NCBI GenBank assembly: GCA_963675135.1
Contig: OY776120.1
Location: 18,566,001 to 18,630,000, forward strand
Reading direction: 5' to 3'
DNA: 64,000 nt
DNA from: Galeopsis tetrahit
Taxonomy: Eukaryota > Streptophyta > Magnoliopsida > Lamiales > Lamiaceae
The notes under the pieces are model-generated. The model was not told the DNA's origin, searched no databases, and saw only the letters and a list, made by a program, of their open reading frames with translations. Positions 52,569 through 62,052 of this stretch are shown one piece after another; the first letter of the stretch is position 1, and each line of letters opens with the position of its first letter. A program made the translations under genes and the position numbers.

Positions 52569-53686
52569 ACCTATTTTTCACATAAGGAAATTAATTAATA
52601 TATAAAATTACAAGAGGATTATAAGATAAATCGTTTAAAAAAGAATTACAAGAGGGTAAGAATCTTATTTTCCATTTATTCACAGAGTAAGAATTAGATC
52701 AGTTTAATTACCAGGAAAGAGAAGAACTTGATTAAACTGTCCTTCGCCGACTCCATCCCTGCCATTTCAAAATCAATTCCAAAGAATCAAGATTCAATTG
52801 TCATTTTATACATTTAAACATAAATTAAATTATCATAAAAATTGAACATACCTCAACAATACTACGAGATCAAGTAACTTCATTAGGCTCGCATAGTTTC
52901 GGTCGGTCTCAGCAAATATTCGATATGCTGGTAGTTCAAAGATAAGAGATTTAGAGTACAATAAATAAATGTTACTACTCCTACAAATAATTAGCGTGCC
53001 AAAACCACCCACAAAATTTCAGAGTATAAAACACAGTTAAAAACTACATATTCTTAAACGGAAATCAGAAAAACTACAATACAAAATTAAAGGTACCACT
53101 CATATGCAATCGTATCATGTCTAACCAATTTGGACAGTGACAGTAGAATACATTATCCATCTACTTAAGAACTTTTAGCACCCAAGCCTTCCATTAATTT
53201 CGTACATTACATGGCTAATGACGTTTCAATCTTGATGTGTAAAATGAAATATAATATTAAAATAAATAAGAAATAGAAAATTCAAACTCCCTCTAGATAA
53301 AACACGTAAAAAAACCAATTTTACTCCACAAGTGACTTTATATTTCGTAATATGTCAATTCATAAAGATTATACATTTCATTTATGCTCGTTTTTCTCCT
53401 ATTTTTCAAACTTGAAAATGAAATAATTTTTTTTTGGGTTCGATACCACTTTATTTTTTCGAAAATTAAAAGAAAAAATGACTTAATTAATTAAAGATAT
53501 AGCCATTAGAGAGTACTGTATAAGAACATTTTTTAGCATACAAATTCATTAGATGGTTACTTTTTGACTTTTTAAAACAGATATAATCAAATTTGACCAA
53601 GTTGTGGGTGTACTTAATAATTTTTAAGTGCAAATATCCTCATAGGAAAATCCAAAACCCTAATTTTTTTTAGATATGTAAAAATG
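52569..53686. other. Interior of CACTA F, mostly non-coding
   Basis: AT-rich. A minus-strand block at about 52770-52705 (MAGMESAKDSLIKFFSFL followed by CTG|GTAATT) looks like a small exon with a donor, consistent with a spliced gene continuing into 52568-52271. Nothing else recognised. Confidence 0.35.
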
Positions 53687-53923
53687 TACCTTTCAAACGA
53701 AGACGAAGACGGCAGAGGAGGCGGTGGGCGACGGTTTTCTTGGAGAGAGGATGGGCGACGACTGCAGGTAGGGAGGATGGGCAGCGGCCGCGGCCACGGC
53801 AAGGAGGGGCTGGGCGGAGACTGCTGGTATGGAGGAGGGTGTGCGAACTGTCGCAGCGAGAAGGAGCACGAACGGCCGGAGAAGGAGGTGGCGCCGCTGC
53901 GAACGTGGGCAAGGGGCAGCGTG
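53687..53923 (-). other. GC-rich leader-like block (minus strand), split by element G
   Basis: Strikingly GC-rich beside AT-rich surroundings. On the minus strand it is pyrimidine-rich and ends CGTTTGAAAG|GTACATTT, a donor. The block continues on G's far side (61636-61720, CTCTCTCTATGTCTCTCC). It looks like an untranslated or N-terminal first exon of a minus-strand gene. Frames here have low-complexity Pro/Ser/Arg content and I do not call a protein. Confidence 0.4.
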
Positions 53924-53949
53924 CACTACAAAAAACCATCCATATGGAG

Positions 53950-54295
53950 AGGGTTTTGGCGAGGGTAAAGCGCTCGCTAAGAAATTTAGCGACAGCATAG
54001 GCGAGGGGCAGTCACCGTCGCCTAATTGCTCCTCGCTAATTTATTGGCGAGGGTGCCCTCGCCAAATCCCGAGGGCAAATTGGCGAGGGCCAAACACACT
54101 CGCTAATTGGCGAGGGCCAAACACACTCGCGAATTGGCGAGGGCCATACCCACTCGCGAATTGGCGAGGGCGCGTGCCGTCGCCAAATAGCGAGAGTGAA
54201 TCCCGTCGCCCAGTCGCGAGAGTCATAACCCTCGTCAATTCCCGAGGGAAAATCCCGTCGCCTTTTTCCGAGCGCGACGCCCCTCGCCAATTCGC
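53950..54295. repeat. Element G left subterminal repeats
   Basis: About 20 copies of GGCGAGGGC or TCGC(C/G)AA-type motifs in both orientations, e.g. four near-identical units TCGC(T/G)AATTGGCGAGGGCC at 54075-54175. Putative TNPA-binding sites. Confidence 0.85.
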
Positions 54296-54302
54296 GAGAT
54301 TT

Positions 54303-54480
54303 AAAAAAAAACAGACCTGGGTTTCGAACCCAGGTCTCTAAGGCCACTACCCTTACCCCTCACCACCAGGCCACCCTTTATTCCTAATTTTCGCACTTGG
54401 GCGCGCGCATGGGGGGTCGAACTCGCGACCTCCAGGATTCTGAAGAGTTTATGCGCCCCCGTGTGCCAATTAGGCTAGGA
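54303..54480 (-). other. Two tandem tRNA-like Pol III promoter modules inside element G
   Basis: On the minus strand the first module has an A-box-like TAGCCTAATTGG (54466-54477) and a B-box-like GAGTTCGACCCCC (about 54412-54424), 41 nt apart. The second has TGGCCTGGTGG (54363-54373) and GGTTCGAAACC (54320-54330), 32 nt apart, and ends in a T9 run (54303-54311) that would terminate Pol III. Neither folds into an obvious complete tRNA by eye. They resemble tRNA-derived SINE heads or decayed tRNA genes. Confidence 0.45.
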
Positions 54481-54484
54481 GCTT

Positions 54485-55061
54485 TAGTCGTAATATTTCA
54501 AATGCATTATATATTTATCCCTTTTAATTTCTGTTTTTATTCTTTAACTCAATTAATTTAATAAATTACCAACTATATGTTATTCTTTTACAAACCCCTC
54601 ATTACTAAATTTAATAACTTACACTTATATATATATATATATATTAATTAACTCAATTTATTTAACAAATCCCTTCATTAATACTAAATTTAATAATTTA
54701 TACTTATGTATGTATTAACTCAAATTTATTCTTTTATTATTAATTAAGTCAATTAATTGAATAGATTACTAACTCAATTAATTTATATATTAACTCAATA
54801 CTTAATTAATTTAACAAAAGCCCTTCATTACTAAATTTAATTTAACAACTATATGCTATTAACTCAATTCATTTATATATTAGATCAATACTTAATTATT
54901 AATCACACACAAGCAATATATATGAATTAAAACCATATAAAATAAAACATTGTCTCGTACGTTCACTTCAATTCAAGTACACAACATAACAAAAAAATAT
55001 CCCAAACAACTTCATCAATTTTTTAAAATCCAACAAGACAACATAACTTAAAATGTATCAA
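54485..55061. other. AT-rich interior of element G, no gene
   Basis: Repeated TTTAATAA(C/T)TTA and CTCAATTAATTTA patches and a TA run at 54628-54645. Nothing coding seen. Probably 3' UTR and spacer of the Ptta-type gene. Confidence 0.5.
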
Positions 55062-56765
55062 TCATCGACCATCCTCATCAGCGTCATCATCACCATCATC
55101 ATCATCATCCCTGTTCCCGTTACCCGACCCCCTTCTGAACTGTCTCATCATTGATGCCATCTGTGATGCCATCTGAGCAGCAAACTCTTGACGTAAGCGC
55201 TCCTCCGTCTGAGTGACTGATTGCTGCAGTTCTTCACGTATGAGACGCTCTCTCTCTTCACTAGCCCTCCGCTCTTCCAAAAGAGCATTGTCGATGTCGG
55301 CCTGACTAAATCGTCCAAACGACGTACCGGAAGATGTCTCACCAGGACCAGAAGTGACACGTCTGTTCTTTCCTAGTTGCCCAAGACCCTTCACGCGACC
55401 GTGAGATCTTCCAACTTTCTTCACGTACAACTCAGACATTTCCGGTAAGGGTGGGGTCTGGCTACTAGAACCATCATCTGAAGGATCATGATCAGATGAC
55501 GGCTGGGTGAGATGTGACAATTCCTCTTGCACCTGATCCTATTTGTGCATACAAAAAATTTGGTTAATATACATGTGAATACAATTAAATATTATATTTA
55601 ATATAATATATGTATACACTTACCAGAATATCACCTATATGCCCGTATGTGTACGTTCCGTTATTGTAACGGTGGTAATATTCGATAATCTCCCAGTCGT
55701 ACGCTGGTCGTCCCGTCCTCTCCTCCTATATTTTGAAGAACATAAAATTAAATTAATTAAAATGAACTCAAATTAATTACTTATATAATTGAACATAAAT
55801 ACTTACAATCCGTCTGGCCACCTCGGCTGCCCCACGAGATCCCCCTTTATGTCTAGCATAACCGGTACCCGGGCCTCCAGGCTCTGATAGACGGTTCTTC
55901 CGACACTGCTCACTCTTCTTAATTGTGTCCGGATCATTCCAGTGGCGAACCAAGTGCTCCCAGACACCGTTGTCCCAATTCGGCTTCTTCTTCTCATGCT
56001 CCCACAATCCCTTGTAGTGGTTCAACATGTCACTGTATCGATTTGCTGCTCTCTCAAGAAAGAGCTTGTACACTAATGCAGTGTCAGTAATCTCTGGATC
56101 CCACGTAACCTCATTCTGCCAAAAAAAATTTATTAATTATAACAAGATGTGAATGAATAGATATGTTACACATCATTAAATTATACCTGGAATGTATCCC
56201 ACCACCGTTGAAGTACACCTGGGGATACCAAGCCGAATGTGTGTGCGCCAGCCTCCATATTCCGGTACATGATATGTCTAATGGTGGTCGAGATTAGACC
56301 CGAAGGCATCAACCTGTTGTTACACATAATTAATTTGAAAATGAATAATTATGTATTTCATTATAATGAAAATTATAAGATATGTAATACTTACGATCCA
56401 CGATAGATCGTAAGACGAATACGACTATCGTGTGTGTCTGTCGACTTGCTGGCCGCTGTCTCGACAGACGCACGTCCGACTGGGTCGGGTATCGGTGGAT
56501 CCTCCTGCGCTGGATACATGTGGGGCATCTGGGGGACCTGTGTGTAGTACGGATAGGGGGTCGATCCCTGCATCTGGGGCATCTGGACGATCCCAGTCAT
56601 ATCTGGCAAATAGAAACCCGGATGATGTGGTATATGTACAGGCGGCGTCTCACCTCTACCTCTACCTATACCTCTACCTCTACCTCTACCACCCGAATCA
56701 CCAGAACCCTGACTACCAGAACCATGTCCACCAGAACGTTGTCCATGACCCCCATATCCACTCAT
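55062..56765 (-). CDS. Element G Ptta/En/Spm (TNPA-like, Transposase_24) gene, five exons
   Basis: Exons by eye: 56765-56395, 56313-56187, 56115-55807, 55725-55624, 55538-55062. Each joint has GT-AG borders (e.g. C|GTAAGTATT, ACAACAG|G, CCAG|GTATAA, TTGGCAG|AA) and phases agree, giving 461 residues and no internal stop. Exon 1 encodes a Gly/Arg/Ser-rich N-terminus and Pro/Met-rich part. Exons 2-4 carry the Ptta/En/Spm family domain (TFGLVSPGVLQRWWDTFQ, NPDT-like WNDPDTIKKSEQCRKNR, EPGGPGTGYARHKGGS, RTGRPAYDWEII). Exon 5 has a helical coiled-coil segment (LLEERRASEERERLIREEL) and an acidic end. The related En/Spm TNPA binds subterminal repeats and brings the ends together. This is the only gene in G that looks intact. 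Confidence 0.8.
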
Positions 56766-56924
56766 CTGTAAAAATAAATATTAAAATATAACAATTAATA
56801 AATTAACATTCTTGATATAATAACATCTATGAACACTCAAACTGAATCATAAACATGCATTAAGAACACTGAAACCGAGTCATAATCAACATTCTTTATA
56901 TAATATAACATATACATGAACACT

Positions 56925-59900
56925 CTAGTAATATTCTTCTTCATCATCTTCATCCTCATCTTCTTGTTCTTGTTCTTCTTCCTCTTCTTCTTCTGGTTCT
57001 TCATCTCCGGCTACGTCCATCAATGTACCGGTGGTATCAGTTAATATAACAGGATCATCATCTACTTGCACAATCATTTGATGTTCTATGCTTTCCTCTT
57101 GGAACGCGGGAACATCTGCTTCATCGTCAGTAGTGGATGACTGTTGTGCGTCCAAGAAGGATCTCGGCTTGATTTTGCATACAGTTATCCAATCAGTACG
57201 GGGCCCAGGGTACGAACAATAGTAGACTTGGGTGGCTTGACTTGCTAGTACGAATGGATCGTACCGACCGTATCGTCGCCTTTGATGAATATCCACAAGC
57301 TTGTAGTTAGGATCAATTTTTGTACCACTGGCTGAGTTATCAAACCACTGACACTTGAACAAAACCACTTTCTTCTCGTGGTACCCCTGGTAGTCCAATT
57401 CGACTACTTCCTCGAGATTCCAGTAGAAATCCTCTTCATCTGCATCATAGTTTTTTCCCTTGATACAAACCCCACTGTTTGATGTTGCTCTAGATGCACC
57501 ATAAGCCATAGTGTGAAATTTGTACCCGTTCACGTAATACCCTGAGTACGTAAGAACGTGACCAGACGGACCTACAGAAAGATCGGAAATAAACTTGTTC
57601 TCCACGGGATTTATCTTCACCTATATAAGTCGACTCTATGTGAGATTTACGTTATTGCTATTAAATATATATATTTGTATAAAATATGACTTACAATTTC
57701 TTCAAACCACGAAGCAAATTCATTTTGTAGCCTATTGTCCGATGCAGCAGCCGAGAGATTTGGTTCAACAACTTGAAGTTGATGCATGAATAGCCTACAT
57801 ACGTATTTTGATTAATAAGACATCTCAAAACTAACCAATATATATTTATACTCTGGCCAGTGTCACTTACTGAACATACGGCTGCACCTCATCACAATTC
57901 AACAACACGTACGTATGAGCAACTTTTTTCTCCTCATCCAAAATCCATCTCTTCTTTGGTTTCCCAAATCGCTTGCCAGGCGCCTTAAATATGGAAAATG
58001 TACCATCCACATACTGTTGTACATCTCCACTACCATCGTAATTACGAGGTAAATTGTGTATCCTCGTCGTAACATGATCCTCAAAGTAATGAGAACAAAA
58101 CATTGACGCCTCTCTAGTTAAATATGCATTTGCAATCAAAGCTTCAACACGTGCTTTGTTACCCACACTCAGTTTCAAGGTGCGAAGATACTTATAATTA
58201 GAATTCAAGGATCGTGATTAAGATAATATAAAAAACATTGAATATGACCATTATATCTTAAAATTCCTTAAAATACCTCTCGAATGGATACATCCATCTG
58301 TATTGAACTGGACCAGTAACTTTTGCTTCATATGCAAGGTGCACAGGTAGATGTTCCATGGAGTTGAAGAAGCTGGGTGGAAAGATACGTTCCTACTTGC
58401 ACAATATTACTGGGATATCCGTTTCCAACCGAGTCATGTTGTCAACTGTTATGGTCGTAGAAGTTAAGTCCTTAAAAAAGAGACTAAGTTTAGTGATTGC
58501 TTTCCACACATCAGTCTGCAGAATATTACGAAAAGCAATCGGTAGTAGTCTCTGCATAAACACGTGACAATCATGACTCTTCATTCCATACAATTTCAAC
58601 TTCGTCCAGTCAATACATCGAGACATGTTAGACACATAATCATCGGGAAACTTCAACCCACTTATCCACTTACAGATAACATCTTTTTCTTTCTTATCAA
58701 GCGCATAACAAGCCTTGGGATACTTATTTGTACGTGGACATTTCTTGACAGAGGGACGACGACAATATTCATTCAACTCATCTCTTGATTTTGACGTGTC
58801 CTTTGTTTTCCCCTCCACATTCATCACTGTGTTGAACACGTTATCGAACACATTTTTCTCAATGTGCATCACGTCCAAATTGTGTCGAACTAACAAAGTA
58901 CTCCAATAAGGCAAATCCCAAAAAATGCTTTTTTTCTTCCACCCTCCGTCAATTTTTTTGTTGTGTGCCTCAGCACCTTCCTCTGTAACCTTTCTAAGTC
59001 CCAACTGATCAATTTCGTATAGGAGACTCGCACCTGTTCGGATAGGCGGCGGATCATCTGTGACTGCTACTCCAGCCCTGAATGCCGTCTTGTTCTTTCG
59101 CCATGTATGATTAGGTGGTAAGAACTTTCGGTGGTTATCGAACCACGATTGCTTTCGAATGAGCCTCAAAGTGAATGCATCGGTGTACTCCCCACAATAT
59201 GGACAAGCAAGCTTTCCAGCTGTACTCCAACCAGACAACATTGAGTACGCTGGAAAGTCGCTAATGGTCCAAATCAGTGCAGCTCTCATAATAAAGTTTT
59301 GCTTCCTAGAGACGTTGTACGTTTGCACCCCATTTTCCCATAAAAATTTCAAATCAGCTATCAGAGGTTGTAAAAACACATCAAGCTTGTCCTTCGGACT
59401 TTTTGGCCCGGGCACAAGAATCGAAAGAAACATGAATTGATCTTTCATGCATAACCACGGGGGTAGATTGTACGGAGTAAGAATAACTGGCCATGACGAA
59501 TATTGCTTCCCCGTCATTCCAAACGGTGCAAAACCGTCTGTGCTCAAGCCCAACCTAACATTCCTAATTTCAGCTGCAAAATCAGGATACGAACGGTCCA
59601 AATGCTTCCAAGCCAACGAGTCTGCAGGGTGACGCATAACACCAGAGTCATCAGAACTGCACGAGGCATGCCATGTCATATCCTTCGCAGTGGCCTTGGA
59701 CATGTACAATCTTTGCAAACGAGGAATTATGGGAAAGTAGAACATTTCCTTAACCGGACGTTTCTTTTTCAACCGACCATCTGCATCAACCCTACTCGGC
59801 TTATACCGTGGTCCACCACAAATCTTACAGAACTCTAGTTCGCTGTCTGCACCCCAAAATAACATGCAGTTCTGTGCACAACAATCAATCCTTTCTACCG

Positions 59901-60579
59901 GAAGACCCATCCCACTCATCAAGTGTTTGGTATCGTTAAATTTCTTGGGAACCTTATTTTCTGAAGGACAAATCTCACGAATCAACTCAACGACTTGATT
60001 GTATCCCCTTTCAGACAATCTGTTTTCGGTTTTAATATTCAACAATCTGGAATTGAACGACAACTGCGAATGAGATTCACAACCGGGATACAAGTCTTGG
60101 TCCGCTGCACGAAGCATGTCGTAGAACTGTGACGCATTCTCATTATGGGGTTCTTCATTATGTGCCTCCTCTTCCGCGTTGATTCCAAAATCAATGTTTG
60201 GGTTACCCATTAATTCTTCTACCATAGTGTGGTACGAGCTAGGTCCCATAGGGTCAACTTCATTTGAAGTTGACGCAAATTCACTAGTGTTTTGAAATGG
60301 ACGTGGACCCCAACTCTCTTCACCGTGATAAATCCAATTATAATAATTTCGTGTAAACCCATTTCGATATAAATGAGACTTCACTTCATTAGGATCTCTA
60401 TAAGTCTCATTTCGACATCTAGCTTTCGAGCAAGGACACCTAATTTTCCCTTCCCAAATCGAATTCGGATTACTAGTGGCAGCTTCAATAAATCCATTTA
60501 CACCACTAATAAATTCGGGGCTCATAATCCCATTGACCAATCTTGGCCTATACATCCAACTACGACTTGAATAATTCAT
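56925..60579 (-). pseudogene. Element G TNP2-type transposase gene, four exons, one nonsense codon and a damaged acceptor
   Basis: Exons by eye: 60579-58277, 58191-57871, 57794-57695, 57620-56925, summing to 1140 codons. Exon 1 has the transposase-associated N-terminal zinc domain (SWMYRPRLVNGIMS, CPCSKARCRN, residues about 6-80) and the Transposase_21 (TNP2) catalytic domain (CMLFWGADSELEFCKICGGP, GLSTDGFAPFGM, MLSGWSTAGKLACPYCG, WSTLLVRHNLDVMHIEKN). DUF4218-type (CHVFMQRLLPIAF and exon 2) and DUF4216-type (VNGYKFHT, VLFKCQWFDN, VYYCSYP) domains follow, then an acidic tail. A TAG (58393-58395) sits where H has Leu (CKLERFF). The exon 2 acceptor reads ATAA|G where H has TTTTAG|G. The protein cuts at CACTA ends; this copy is probably inactive. 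Confidence 0.88.
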
Positions 60580-61329
60580 GTTAATCGATCTGTTTCAAAT
60601 GTAAATATATATAGTTTATATATATATTTTTAAAAATTTCGGCAGAGTTTCATCTAAATCTATCGTATCACCAAATATTTAGGTTCCTAGTGCATCCATT
60701 TCCGACTCGAGTAAAATTACTCAAGTCGGAACGCACAATCTACAACAAACAAACAACTCATCCCGACCTCCAACATCGATTTAATTTCACTTATTTCCAA
60801 CAATTAATTATAAAATTAATTCTCCCAATTAATTAACACATTCATGCATAACAATTAACACACCGTACCAATTAATAATTAACACATATATATACATGCA
60901 TATATAAAACATATATATATAACAATAATTATATTAACACATTAATTCATAACATTTAACAATTTTTATAACTTTCATCAATTAACAATTAATATTCTTA
61001 ATTAATCCTAATAAACATTATACATGTTTTTCTAACATAATTACAATCCTAACATTACACAACAAAACTATATACATTCATATATATATATACATATATA
61101 ATATAATACAAACATATATATATATACAACTTTTAATTTAATCAATAAAAACGCATAAATTTACCGTAGAAATGAACCCCTCGAAGTGTAGAACAGAAAT
61201 ATCCAAAAATTTGTCTCGATCGGTAGCTCCGGCAGCGGCGGTGGCGCGGTGGAAGGAAACTCGCGGCTGTTTTCTTTTTTTGGGGGTGAAGGAGGTTGTA
61301 CGAATTTGGGGAAGAAGGAGAGGGTTTTA
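60580..61329 (-). other. Element G transposase upstream region
   Basis: AT-rich with several (TA)n/(ATAT)n stretches (60600-60625, 60893-60925, 61080-61120). The part at 61180-61260 is GC-richer. Probably promoter and 5' UTR of the TNP2 gene. No ORF called. Confidence 0.5.
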
Positions 61330-61620
61330 ATTGGGAAATAGGCGAGGGCAATTACGAGGGCCCCACCCCCCTCGCCAATTAGCGAGTGGGGAACTGTCGC
61401 CATTTTCCGAGGGCCACAATGCACTCGCCAATGAGCGAGTGCACAACACACCGTCGCCAAATCCCTCGCCAATTGGCGAGGGCATCTTTTTCCACTCGCT
61501 AAATAGCGAGTGTGATTCCGCCCCTCGCCAAATCCCTCGTTATTTATTCCCCTCTTTAAATCCCTCGCCAAATAGCAAGGGTGAAATACCCCTCGCCAAT
61601 TCTCCTCGTTATTTGAGCAT
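61330..61620. repeat. Element G right subterminal repeats
   Basis: Direct and inverted GCGAGGGC / CCCTCGCCAA motifs, matching the left array. Spacing is irregular. Confidence 0.85.
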
Positions 61621-61635
61621 TATTTTGTAGTGGTG

Positions 61636-61738
61636 AGACGGTCGGAAGGGGATGCGTGGAGTGGGGGAGAGGGAGAGACATAGAGAGAGGGAGGGAAAAT
61701 ACGCGTGAAATGAGAGAAAGTTACATTTATATTCGGAA
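61636..61738. other. Right flank of G, continuation of the GC-rich leader block
   Basis: Plus-strand GAGAGGGAGAGA-type purine tract, i.e. CT-rich on the minus strand. It joins 53687-53923 when G and one GTG are removed. Confidence 0.5.
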
Positions 61739-61915
61739 ATGCCGACGGAAATGGCGACGAATATTTCGGTTGGCTTTGGCTCGTTGCCGTTAGCGACGGA
61801 AATGGCGACGGATATTTTGGTCGGCTTTGGCTCGTTGCCGTTAGCGACGGATATTTCGGTCGGCTTTGGCTCGTTGCCGTTAGCGACGGATATGTTCCGT
61901 CGCCATTGGATTTTT
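61739..61915. repeat. CACTA-type subterminal repeats next to transposase gene H
   Basis: Four imperfect units of GCGACGGATATTTCGGTCGG followed by CTTTGGCTCGTTGCCGTTA. The units resemble, in the same orientation, F's left-end unit (GCCGACGGATATTCAGTCGG, then TATTGGCTCTT). No CACTA terminus is visible beside them. Confidence 0.75.
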
Positions 61916-62052
61916 ACAACCAAATGATAAATAATTAAATTATAAGTTATAACATAACCAAATGATAAATAATTAAATTATAAGTTATAACCAAATGATA
62001 AATAATGAAATCTTATAAATTGTACAAAATAAAATAGCTAGGTTACATTAAT

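Larger units (their letters stand above)
53924..61632 (-). mobile_element. Element G: complete CACTA (En/Spm-type) DNA transposon
   Basis: 7709 bp. Left end CACTACAAAAAACC, right end ...ATTTTGTAGTG (TIR core CACTACAAAA), flanked by the 3-bp TSD GTG (53921-53923, 61633-61635). Subterminal arrays of GCGAGGG/CCCTCGC fill about 53950-54295 and 61330-61620. Two minus-strand spliced genes, TNP2-type transposase and Ptta/TNPA-type, make it an autonomous-type element whose TNP2 is damaged. Confidence 0.93.

Noticed and set aside
56640..56700. TCTACC hexamer microsatellite as a regulatory array
   Set aside because: It encodes the Gly/Arg repeats of exon 1 in the Ptta-type gene on the minus strand.
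55062..60579. A CACTA-resident host gene
   Set aside because: All exons fit TNP2 or Ptta/En/Spm families, so these are transposon genes.
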